From the NCBI GenBank assembly GCA_963921425.1, contig OY992832.1, positions 18,512,835-18,576,834 of the forward strand: 64,000 nt of DNA, given 5' to 3'. Shown here one piece after another: positions 11,533 through 23,081 of this stretch. Each line of letters starts with the position of its first letter. Position 1 is the first letter of the stretch. A program made the position numbers and the translations under genes. A model generated the notes under the pieces. That model was not told the origin of the DNA and searched no databases. It was given only the letters and a program-made list of their open reading frames with translations. The DNA is from Dryas octopetala (Eukaryota; Streptophyta; Magnoliopsida; Rosales; Rosaceae).

Positions 11533-14346
11533 ATGTACAAGAACCAGCTGCAAGAGCTGGCCCAGAGGAGCTGCTTCAATTTGCCTTCCTACACGTGCAT
11601 TCGGGAAGGTCCCGACCACGCGCCGCGCTTCAAGGCCACCGTCAACTTCAATGGTGAGATCTTCGAGAGCCCCCACTACTGCTCCACCCTCCGCCAGGCC
11701 GAGCACTCCGCCGCCGAGGTCGCCCTCAACTACCTCTCCCACCGGGGCCCCTCTCACTCTCTCGCCGCTAGGATCCTGGTCAGCTCTCTCTCTCTCTCTC
11801 TCTCTCTTTCTAAACGCCGTTAGGGTTCCGTCAGGATTTTGGGCGCGTGGTCCTCAGTCGCTCTCCAGTGGCTTTCGGTTACTTTGCTCGGTTTTTATCA
11901 CTGACCAGTTCGTGTCTGAACATGATAAGCTCGGAACTGAAATTAATAATTTAAAAGGTTTCATTTAATTTATTAGGAATTAATATTTGATTCTTTTTTC
12001 TGGTTCTGCCTGTCTAATGTGCGCCGTGTAAGTGATCAAGCTTATCCTGCGCGCCACGAGTTCGGCGGGAGTCGCAGGAGGTTTAGATCACCGGCAGGCG
12101 GGGTATTGAGCTGGGGTGGGTGGGGTTTAGCAAATGACGGAAATGCCCCCCCTTGGGAAGTAGTAGGGTTTCTTAAAAGTACAGTACGGTTGTCTGAGTT
12201 CTGACTGAGCTGGCGACTGTGAGAAACGGAAATGTCATTAGTTAAATCGTTCAACCAGGGGTATTTTGGTCATAAAAAATGTGGGCTTAGAGTCAACTTT
12301 ATGGAACCCGTTCCTCTCTCATGGACTGTATGGTTGCCGGGAAAACGGAGGAAGTAAATGTTGTTTCTAAAATGGAAGTTGAGTGCAGTTTAGTTGAATC
12401 AAATAGGTACCATTTTGTACTTTTTTTCCATGCTTTATCAACTTCTTGGGTTGGTTTCAAATTTATAGGACACCAAGATTATGTTCCCTGCCAAAAGAAT
12501 TTTGGAAACATTGGTTATTCGGTAGCTGAACTTCAAATCTTTTTCCAATTTTGATCTGTATGGTTTTGGTATTTTTTATCCACCAAGTTTTATCTTCCTA
12601 CAAAATGGTTTTCAGTTTCTGCCAACTTTTAGTAGAATTTGTTTGTGTTTCATTCTCTCACCTTAATGGTTGGTAGGTTATATATCTCTATATTTCTTTG
12701 ACTGAAGTGGAAAATTTTGTCACAAAATATATTAAGTTTAACTAGGCTCCAAATTCATTTTCCTATAAAAAATGTCATATCACCTTCAGTCTGCATGATG
12801 CACTTTTGATTTACTCATGTACAATGGGTTTGTGCCTTAAATAAGTCTTGATACTGATAAGGCCTCACTTTACTCAGGATGAGACGGGGGTTTACAAGAA
12901 CCTCTTGCAGGAAATTGCTCAACGAGTTGGAGCTCCATTGCCGCAATACACAACATTCAGATCTGGCCTTGGGCACCTACCTGTTTTTACTGGGACAGTT
13001 GAATTGGCTGGGATCACATTTACAGGGGATCCTGCCAAGAACAAGAAGCAAGCAGAGAAGAATGCAGCAATGGCAGCTTGGTCGTCTCTGAAACAATGTG
13101 AGTCCCTGTGTATTGGCCAGGATGACCAAATTATATTCATCTCATTGCAACTACTAAAGACACAACAGAAAGTTAAATCCTTAACCCCATATTTGGAATT
13201 TGATTGTTGTTTAGAACCCATCTTAATCAAGTTAAGTTGAACTATTATGATGCATTAAACAACATTTGTTTTTTGGTAAAGTGCATTAGACCGCATTTTG
13301 CATTGGAGTTATTGCTTGCTATTTAATGTTATCAGTTATTGCCACATAAAGAGTTCCTGACTTTCTGTCATTCCTTTCTGCATGACACTATCTTCAGCAA
13401 AAATTAATTTGTGTTATATGAAGTTATTCTTAATATCATGTTAACAATGGAGCAGTTTTACTTCTATGTGCCATATTGACACATTCAAGTTGTAAGCTTG
13501 GTGTTATAATTTTGCCTGTGTGTTTGGTAAGTCTTGGAACTTCTGCTTAAACTTGAATGGCATGTTTTATTTTGGCCAGTGGCAAAGGCAACTGCAAGTT
13601 CTTCATCCGAACCAGAGCACAATGATGAGCTGGAACAGATCACTATAGCTCGGGCCTTGATTAATTATCGGATGAAGGAAAAGATGGCGAACCCAACTGC
13701 TCCAATACTATTTCCAAAGAAGTTTCCAGTTCAGAACCCCAGACCTACAAGTCCACAACCTCCACCTGCTGTCACCTCAAAAATACTGCCCTTAATTTGC
13801 CAAAAGCAAGCGCCTCGCAGCAGACTACAATCAAATGCAACAAATGATAATCCTGTCTCATTACCACAGGCTTCTCCACTGGAAAGCCGTTGGATCCGTC
13901 CCCAGAGATTCCCTGCTGCAGGAGCAGCTCCTTATGTTCCCATCCGACAATTGAGGTCTCCTTGCCATGGCATTGCACCTCCAGTGACAATAAGGACAGC
14001 AGTGCCTGTGTTCTCTGCACCGCCACTTCCGCCACCTCCTGCTTTGCCCTGCCAGGCAATACGTGTTCCACCTGTTAGAGTGGCCCCACCTGTCACTATG
14101 AGGCAGGCTGTGCCTGTATTTGCTGCTCCACCGATTAAAAAAGATGATCCTCCAACCACTTGGAAAGAAGATCCTCCAATCATTCCGAAAGAAGACCCTC
14201 CAATCATTCCGAAAGAAGACCCTCCTGTTGTTATTGCTCCTACCCTGCAGAAAATATCTCTTCCTCAAGTAGAGGAAACTGGAAGCGCATCCACAAACGA
14301 TTTGCAATCCAAGACGGTGCAAAGCTTGGAACAACTAAAAATTTGA
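11533..14346 (+). CDS. DRB2: Double-stranded RNA-binding protein, DRB2/3/5 type
   Basis: Predicted exons are 11533-11778, 12878-13097 and 13580-14346 (410 codons plus stop). Two dsRNA-binding motifs open the protein. Motif 1 covers about residues 1-70 (MYKNQLQELAQ.., RQAEHSAAEVAL), and motif 2 about 85-155 (VYKNLLQEIAQ.., NKKQAEKNAAMAAW). Phases fit exactly: exon 1 ends at a codon boundary, and exon 2 leaves one base that exon 3 completes. The long third exon starts LAKATASSSSEPEHNDELEQ, a signature I know from plant DRB2-like proteins. A proline-rich tail follows, with short repeats of the PPIIPKED type near residues 360-380. In this family two-motif DRBs bind dsRNA and work with DICER-LIKE enzymes, and DRB2 affects which small RNAs are made. 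The paralogue (DRB2, 3 or 5) cannot be fixed from this window. The start matches the conserved MYKNQLQ beginning. Confidence 0.92.
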
Positions 14347-17300
14347 TGTTGGTCGGGGAGAGCTTAATCCATGGGAGACAAAAATAGTTGTGTTGGCCTT
14401 AAGTTTGTGTTGTCATATTTCTCATCTTATTATATGTGTTTTTTTAACTTGCCCATCCTTAGTCTTCTACCCTTTTTGTTTTGTTAAAACCTACAGTTGG
14501 CAAGTTGTTTTAGAATTAGTCATCTCATATTTATGCGATTCAAGAGTAGCTGTATCAGTTTTGCTCTTTACTTACTAGTTCTACATATAGATTATTATAT
14601 AGATTAGATAGTATCATGGTTACCATTCTGCAAGTAGTCGATGTGAGTGTGACTGCATTCTACGTGCCATTCAAAAATAGCTGTGGATGGGAAATGATTA
14701 TAATATAGAGTTTTTTTCAAATTCCAAGCATATCGGAAAAATTATATATAATTAATGGACAGTGTAAAAAAAACAGTTGGAATTAAGACTCTTATTATGA
14801 TAACCCCATATATCAAAATTCAAGTGAATCAAATATCTGTAATCATATATCAATGTTGAATTAGAATTAGTATTTCTGCTATACATATTACCATTTGAAT
14901 TTGAGGATGCACAAATAAACTAGGTTAAATACAAGATGGTACAGGTTTATCTGCTCCAGGATCCAATCCTTCTTTCAAACCCATACTTCTCTTGGATTGA
15001 GTCTCCCACAGGCCACAACAACATGGATAAGGTATCTCAAGCCCAGCTTGTTAATGGATCGAGCCTTTATGAGCATGTGAGAAAGTGAATTTGGAACTGT
15101 GGGATTAATGTACATGGGTGAGCAAAGCCTCAGGCCATATGTGTATGAAGGCCTGTTTGGTTAGACTGCTGTGCTAAAGACGGTTGGATGAGTCTGACTA
15201 TGCACATTCACCTGCTCACACACATATCATATATGTTGATATTCTCTCAATTTTAGAGACTTGTGTCGTCAAACAGGTAATAGGATTTTACCAAAAAGAG
15301 TGCGGTTTGTGGTTTCTTTCTTTATATACATTGAATGACTCCTTATTTAGCAGATGTGGGAATACATGCATAAACAACTAGGGAGTGATGGATCCAGAAA
15401 TTTTATTTTGAGGAGTCAAACTATTTAGACATTTCATTGAACATATTGTGAGCGTGCTTGCAGGTGGTCATTCTGGGAGATCAAACCAACGATTTTGGTA
15501 AGGGTTTTCGGCAATCGGGTGGCCAGGCGACCACCCTTGTCCCTTAGTGAACTAGGCTCTCCTTCAAATGTTACTCACATGTGTTGGGACTTTGATATCA
15601 CTTGTTGTGTTGAAAACAGCACCCTTCTCGGTCCCACACACACATCATATATGTCAATACTCAACCAGTACTTAAATCACTCACCCACACCACCAAACGA
15701 TTATAGTCATGTATATGGGATTATATACATGACTCTAATCGAACCACTTTCTCCGACATGAACTTCCCAATCTCTTCAAATTCTAACAAACTGATTTGGA
15801 TTGAATACCATTGATCGGACAACTTTCCATTCCTTGAAGCAGGTACCAAGGACGTTGAATGAGCTTGTAATACACAACTCTCTTGAGCAAGAGTGCAAGA
15901 CAACATGAAATGTAGAGCATGAATATTATGCAGTCGCACATCAACTATGCGCCGAGGAATATTCTGCCAACTCTTAATTTCTTCAAAGTAGTTAAGTTGG
16001 GCTATAGAGTTCTGCTAACTCTTGATTTCTTCACATCCTTATAGTTCCAAAGTCATATAGCTAGGACAGTACCATTACATTACTTGAGTAGTAGAGTACT
16101 ACAATATAAGTTTGTGATTTTTTTCCCCAGTCGTGGAATTCCAACTGTTTAAAGCCTGCAAAACAGCAGGGTACCATTGAAGTTCAAATTCACTATTTAC
16201 TTTTAACCCTTTTAAAGTCACATTTTTTCCTGTAAGTATAAAGGTACTTCTAAATTACAATTTACAAGTACCACAAAATTAAGTTTGTGCATTTTAACTA
16301 GCAGTGAAAACATCCAGTATTTGTAAATCATGGCTCAGAACCAGAAGAACAAACTTGCAACTTTAACCAAAATTTGATACTTGAACCCCTCCAGGTATCA
16401 CATTCTAGCTAGATTTGTTTTGTTTTGTTTTGTTTTGTTTTTTTTTTGAAGAGACTGTTAGTTTTGGGCAAGGGTGTTAAGTTTTGGTAGTTTTGAATCA
16501 CAACCCTTTGAAACTAGTTTGTGAATGATATTGTTTACATAGAGCAGGTTAGTATGTACAGCAAAACAATTCAAAGTTCAGACTGATCAGCAAGTCTTCT
16601 AAGTCCTGTATATTTGTCTTTTACTTGGTATTTGGTAAGCCCCATAGGGCACATTGGTTATGATTCATAAACTATGATCATGATGAAGATTATGTGGTCA
16701 CACCCAAACGGACCACAAGGCTTAAAAGCAAAGTTCGAGGCATGTCCTTATTTTCTTTAAATGTAGGAACCAGATTACCAGAAAGTACCAGAACTGAGGC
16801 TAACTGCATGCTCACATGCAAATGGTTTATTCTCATTCATTTATGGCTATTGAAAGTTTGAAACCCTACATAATGGTCTATACCACCTTCAATAAGTTTA
16901 GGTAGAAATCATTCATAAATTGAAAGAGGAATCTGCAGGGTATATTTACCACTTTGCTTAGTTATAAAAGTGCTTTGGCAATCAAATTTTGGGTCTAAAT
17001 TTGGCTGTGCACCACTTGGTATTGGACAGCTTTCTCAGGTAAATATGCAGAATTACAGATATACAGAGCCTTGGTTAAATTTATGTGTCCCCAAATGAAA
17101 TATTTAAACAAGTGAAATAGATTTGATATGCAGTGGTCCAAAATGAACAACAACTTTGGCTTTGCAAACCTGATGGGTACCAGTTACCAATTCATCATTT
17201 AATGACTTTTTGGGTTCTTCCCTATTTCATAGTTTATCATCTACCTCACATCAGCAGAGGACTTACTTGGGGAGACTCTGCCCTAGCCAGTTCTTGAACA

Positions 17301-17805
17301 TGGTCCTCAGAAGAACTTGAGGAAACTACGTTTTTAAATTTGAACCCTTAAAAGTTAGGATTTAGATCCATGTGTTTTTTTTATTCAAAGTGCTTAGTTT
17401 GTTTGCTTTTGTAATTGAAGGATGTTAAAGTCAGGTAGTTATATAATATATTGGTCACTTTCTTTTTTACTAAACATATATAATTTGATGATTACTAGAT
17501 CCAATGCCATTAAAAGGGCCTTGTCATGTAGTGCTTCTTCAACATGGGATAGAATCATAGAATTGTGGTCTTCTTCAACTGAAAAACTTTTTTCATACAT
17601 CTGATATATACATTAATCTCACAATAACTGATTAAATGGTCAAAGTATATATGCCTTAATTTCAATCCTAAACAATAACGTAAGTACCTGTAAAAAACTT
17701 GTTGTATGCACTTGTTGTATGTACAATTTAAGTGTATATATCTATCTCACAATAATTTTGTGTGCATCAATTTATGATAACGTGAGAGGATAGTTGTATA
17801 TAGGA
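14347..17805. other. DRB 3' region and intergenic DNA, no gene seen
   Basis: The first few hundred bases are T-rich and probably include the DRB 3' UTR. Beyond that the sequence is AT-rich, with only short frames and none I recognise. A TTTTG repeat lies at 16418-16450. A small possible hAT remnant lies at 15383-15548. Confidence 0.55.
15383..15548. mobile_element. Possible small remnant of the CAGTGA-GGATCC hAT family
   Basis: The left end GAGTGATGGATCCAGAAATT resembles the right terminus (reverse complement) of the insertion in UBL5, which reads CAGTGACGGATCCAGAATT. CAACTAGG (15375-15382) on the left and GAACTAGG (15549-15556) on the right may be an 8 bp duplication with one change. The right terminus matches poorly, so this is tentative. 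Confidence 0.3.
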
Positions 17806-17814
17806 AACATTTTT

Positions 17815-18305
17815 GAACAAATTACAACTTGCACCCCTGAGGTTTTGGGGGTTTCATAACTTGCACCATAACATTTTGATTTACATATAATTGACTATTG
17901 TCATATGTCTAAATATCTAATCAGACGTTAATTGGTGATGTGGTAACTGCAAGTCCCACATTTTATTGACTTGTAAGGCCGAACAACGTCTCAGACTGCC
18001 TCATAAGAAGTGCTTAAGTTGTTTGATATGAATTTTTGGTTTTTAAATGACCTTCCAAAATTCATATCAAACTGGACGTATTGAATGTGCACATGCAAAG
18101 TAGTCATTCGGCCTTACAGGTTTGCAAAAATGTGGGACCTGTAATTGTCAAGTCATCAATTAACGTATAATTATATAAGCAGAAATATAATAGTAGTTAA
18201 TTGTAAGTAAATCAAAACTTTAGGTATTAAATTGAAAAAATTGAATCTATAAAGTACAAGTTGTGAATCACCCTAAATTTTAAGGGTGCAAATTATAATT
18301 TGCTC
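17815..18305. mobile_element. Mutator-type foldback MITE (491 bp)
   Basis: The left terminus is GAACAAATTACAACTTGCAC. The right, in reverse complement, is GAGCAAATTATAATTTGCAC. The inverted similarity continues inwards, with CATAACTTGCACC against CACAACTTGTAC. Flanking 9-mers are AACATTTTT (17806-17814) and AACTTTTTT (18306-18314), a 9 bp duplication with one change. This fits Mutator-like insertion. No frame is long enough for a transposase. Confidence 0.65.
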
Positions 18306-18431
18306 AACTTTTTTCCTTCTATAGGGTACTCTTTCCTCTCCCTTTCCAAAGTTGAGCAACACCCCTAAGGCTCAAACCAACAAAATATCGGAGGTGGCAT
18401 CTTTATTCATTTTTGTGGGTTAAAGCTTTTA

Positions 18432-18946
18432 GGCTAAATGATATTTTTGGTCCTTGTACTTTCATGAAATTTTTACTTTGGTTTTGTTCTTTTAATTTTG
18501 GTAATTTTACTTCTGTACTTTCAATACAATAACAATTAAGTTCAGATCGTTAACCACGTTTAAATTGATGATGAAACATTTGATGTGAATTGCACGTGAG
18601 TGACATTTCAAATATCTTAGTTCATGTAGATGTCTATATAATCTCATACCCGCCCTTATACGCAATTAGTATAAAAAAATAAAAAATTTCAACGTCAAAC
18701 TAAATATGTTAAATGACGAGTATAAGCTTAATAGGCATCTACGTGAACTAAAATATTCGAAATGTCACTCATGTGCTAAACAAGAGCTTTTTTGTCAAAT
18801 TTTCAATCAATAATTTAAACGATATAAACTATTTAGATTTAATGGCTATCATATAGAAACTACCGGATCAAATTTGCCAAAAATAAAAATACAAGACCCA
18901 AGTAAAAATCTTATAAAAGTATAGGGACTAAAAATGTGATTTGGCC
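18432..18946. mobile_element. Second Mutator-type MITE (515 bp)
   Basis: The left terminus is GGCTAAATGATATTTTTGGT. The right, in reverse complement, is GGCCAAATCACATTTTTAGT. Both run on into CCnTnTACTTT. Flanking 9-mers AAGCTTTTA (18423-18431) and AAACTTTTA (18947-18955) form a 9 bp duplication with one change. It is non-coding and lies only 126 bp from the previous element, whose ends differ in sequence. Confidence 0.65.
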
Positions 18947-18955
18947 AAACTTTTA

Positions 18956-21900
18956 CGGTGAAAACAACAGAGCATGGAAGAGTGGAATGATGTAAACAAG
19001 AGGGTACTACTACAACAATCATGTGTGCCAAACAAGCAAAGGTTGAGAGAGAGAGAGAGGGGTCACACTTCACAGTATGACAAAGGGGCTGGCTTGTTTG
19101 GGTGGGGCCAAGTCTCCACTTCAACGACACCAATCCCCCAAAGCAAAGCCACGTCAGCATTCTATTGATTTACGCAACTTTTTTTTTTTATAATAGGGTG
19201 GTGTATGTATGGAGCCGGCCCAGACAGTATGGGCCCACATGATTGGACTGGGGATGGGCCCCAAAAGGGGTTTTAAGAAGCACTGGCAATATTCCTTTCC
19301 TATGAGAAAAGCAATGGCTCAAGGCAAAAGCAGAGAGATGGGAACCCTCCACCCATTAAGAATTGAGAAGAACATCAAACAAAAATAAAGTAAAGAAAAA
19401 GAAATTAAGGGAATGAGGGGGACAAAGTGGAAGGATGTTAATCCCATCACCTAAAGTTTATAAAAGAAAAAAAATATACCCATTTGACTTTGTTATAAGC
19501 CCATCATGCCCCATTGATTGTGTACTATATATATGGAAACAGGTAATATTTGTGTCATGCATAGACAAGCTACCCACCCATGTGTTATGCTTGTGGCTCT
19601 TTTGCAACATGGATATATGAATCATCTTTTGTACTTGAATATGGACATGGTATAATCTACTTTCTTAAGCAAGCCTGCATATCTTAAGGAATAGAAACTC
19701 ATTATCTTTATCCTATTTTAGCCAAAAGATGCTTAGTTTTTTAAATGAGGACAATAAAGCTCTCAACAGTATAAAGTAGTCTGTTATACTTGTACATATC
19801 CATTTATATGAAATGGTTTTGTGTTTGAGAATTATTAGATTCCAAAAATATTGCCTATACATTCCTTCCTTTCCCTTCCATATGTAATTATCTATGAGTG
19901 AGGGAATTCTGTCTGAATTGATTATACACCTTATCCCATATATTATATGGGGGATGAAAAAGCTTTTCAAGAATGATCAAAGTCAATTTCTTTATTTTTC
20001 TTTTTGTTTACCACATGTTCCACTTCTATCACATTGGCATGCTTGGAAGATAGAGAGAATGCAAGCAAAGTCGTATTGGGCAGACAGCAGACTGGAATAT
20101 ATGCATGTATCTTTTTATGTTGAATTTGGGTTTGAACCTAGGCTTATTCCCATTATCAGATCCAAACAAAAAACACATCTATTTCAGTTATAGTACCTAC
20201 CCAGTAGCCACTGACTCTTACCAAGAAAAAACAAATCAATTATAACAAAATTACAAACACATCTTGTCTAATTATTTGTTTATTCTTTTAATTTTTGTTG
20301 GAGTATGGTATCATTCTGCTGGCTCAAAAAGTTCATAGCTATTTACAACAGGTCCTTTTCATAGGCACAGCCATGGCATTTACTATGAATGCATTATTGA
20401 ATGTGTGAGAGGATCACATGGGACCTCTTGATATGACAAGCTTGCTCAAAATTTTCACAGACGTGTGGGATTGGTTGGTTCCAATATGAACTTGTGCTAT
20501 TTTTGGAATACAAAATTCCTCCTTTTTTGCAGTGCTTCAGAGATCACAATATGCAAGCTGACACCATTTTTACATAATTATATATAAAATTATGTCTGAT
20601 TTTTCTTTTGGCTAAAAGTATATTTGTATCCTTATTATCACATCTTATTATCATATCTTTTTTCTCTTTTTACATAAACTAATAAACATCAACAACTTTT
20701 TAGTCATTTGCACATTATTTAAGTTCATATTATTGTTCAACAATCTTATCTAAATAACAAGCAGACTTAAAGATGAGAGTGGGCACATGATGAAAGTGGA
20801 CATGGTGTAATGACAATTTTAGTTGTAGCTTAGATTATAAACTTTAGTTTTTATTTTTTCTTTTATGATTAAAAAAAAAATAGAACTGCCCAATAGATCT
20901 AGCACGAATCTAAATCCCAAAGATCAAAATTAACAAAAGACTAGACCACCAAAGACAAGTGAGAATCCAAAATACAAGATAAGAATTCGAAAAGCAAAAT
21001 TCATTATATGAACTTTATATGAATGAAATAGAATTGACAATTTGTTACCCGTTGGTATCTATTTATATTTTGGATTGTATTCAACCGGCCAGGTTTGGTT
21101 TCAACCTATTTATACACCCATGTTTGAAACAAATTTGGTGTTCTTAAAGTCCAAATAACATAGTCCAAGTGTTTCAAAAGGTGGAAAATTGCCAAATTTA
21201 CTAAATGGAAAATTCTTTAAGCCTCTTTCGAAGGCATAGAGCTAGCTAGTTGATTTGACCTATTATTTAGCCTTGCCAAGTCCACGCATCTAATATCTTG
21301 AACCTTGCAGTCAAAACACATATAGATTTTCTATTATGTTTGAATCTTGATTGATTATTGTACAATAAATAGTCCATAGTGTTTTACTTTTACTTAGTGG
21401 GTTTGATATTTGAGCATTAACATGCTGTTGAATATATTGAAACTACTTCCATGTCCCTTATGCCCCTATTCAGCATTAACATGCTGTTGATCATAAATTT
21501 ACCGAAAAACAAAAATTTCATTAACTTTCCGATCCTTTTGAACATTTTGCAAAATGAATGGAAGTTGCAATAACATTATTATCATTATTGTCTTTAATGC
21601 AGTTAGGGCACTAAATGATGTCACCATAATTTATTCTAACAATAATGCTAGTCATATACTCATATCAAATTTAAATCTCAAATAATATGTTAATATATGT
21701 ATAGATATTTTGATTGTTGAAAATAAATGAGTCTGGATACAAATATGAAGCAATAAAACATTATCACATCATTTAATTAATAAAATTTAATATTTCTAGC
21801 AGCACTCTTATTCAAATATGAACTTATTTAGTATGTCTAAACCCACAATATTTATAATATAACATGATACTGATATGTATACTATTACATTATTTACTGA

Positions 21901-22830
21901 ACTAATTTAAGTGTACAAATTTGATAATCTAGCATTATTGCGTTAATTTTTACATGGACAATATAGCCATTGACAAACAACACCACCTAGCCTTTGATGT
22001 TACCCAATTCAGTTGGCAAACCTTACCAAAAAGAAAAAATCATTTGGCAAACCCCAATTCTTCACGGGGTCACACCTCCATACCTTGCACTCGAGTCTAT
22101 GCAATCACCACCTTTTGTTTCTGTTTTCAACTAAAATATACAATCATTGTTTCAAAAAGATTAATTTCAACCCGATGTGCAAAATAACAGTAGTTTATAA
22201 TTTATACACTTTGTTGTTGCTTCTGATGCAATATAGCCTTTGGGTAATTGGGAGTTGCTTCTAATTTATTCATAAAACAAAAAGACTTTTGATTTGTTCA
22301 ATGCAAGAAAATCATAATTAAGTCAAATTGAGTATGATTTCTCATGAAGATACATTGATAATAATATTGCATGTTTCTGCAGATGGTATGGGATTATGGG
22401 AAGCACGTGAGACTACTTTTCACGCATGCCAAAAGCAAGTGAAAATGTCACACCCCAATAATAAAATCCCATTATTTTTTTATTATTAGAATTAAAAGAA
22501 TGCAGCAATATTAAATAATTTATAAGAATTTGGAATATATTTATACTATTTTGGGCTAATAAATATGCATTTGTCATGTCTAGTCTGCGTCGAAAGAATT
22601 CTATATTTTTAAAGTTTTCCGAAAAACAAAAAGGATAATTTTGATTTAGATTTTTTTTTTTTTTGCGTAATGTTAGATTTATCAAAAGAAAATGAGAATG
22701 AAGCCAAATTGAAACCTCATCTGTCCAACTAACAACATCAAAACAACTAAAGAACATATTGAGCTAAAGGATGAGCAACCCCAGCACAGTTACAGAAAAT
22801 ATATAAACAATTAGAATCAGAAAAGAACGA
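18956..22830. other. Intergenic, no gene recognised
   Basis: The sequence is AT-rich with short frames only. A segment near 19140-19260 has CCACGTCAGC and GGGCCC-type motifs that look promoter-like, but no coding sequence follows on either strand. The rest shows no structure that I can name. Confidence 0.5.
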
Positions 22831-23081
22831 TCAAACCTCTTTTGCCTCATCCAACAAGTGACCACCAATTGCCTGAAACCGATAAACAATTGCCTGAGCA
22901 TCATATCCCAAAGTAATAATAGAGCTAAACCCAATGCCCAAAGTGAATTTCACCCTATGACCAATTGCCAAAATCTTTGCTTGCTTTGGAGAAGAAGAGC
23001 AATTGCCACCACAACCTCCATCATCCAAATATGAATGATTACGTAAGCGCCTCCAACTTCCTGTCACAAGATTGATTTTAT
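22831..23081 (-). CDS. Exon-like open frame, unknown protein (low confidence)
   Basis: On the minus strand a frame opens after a good acceptor (TTATTTTGCAG, exon start about 23081). It runs about 80 codons to TGA at 22831-22833. The peptide contains NLVTGSWRRLRNH, DDGGCGGNCSSS and YRFQAIGGHLLDEAKEV. I do not recognise a family. There is no ATG at its start and no partner exon with matching phase. It may be a gene fragment or the last exon of a broken gene. Confidence 0.22.

Noticed and set aside
13772..14334. Antisense frames of 90-157 codons opposite the last DRB exon
   Set aside because: They lie fully across a conserved sense exon and contain no known domain. GC-rich, proline-coding sense sequence keeps the other strand open.
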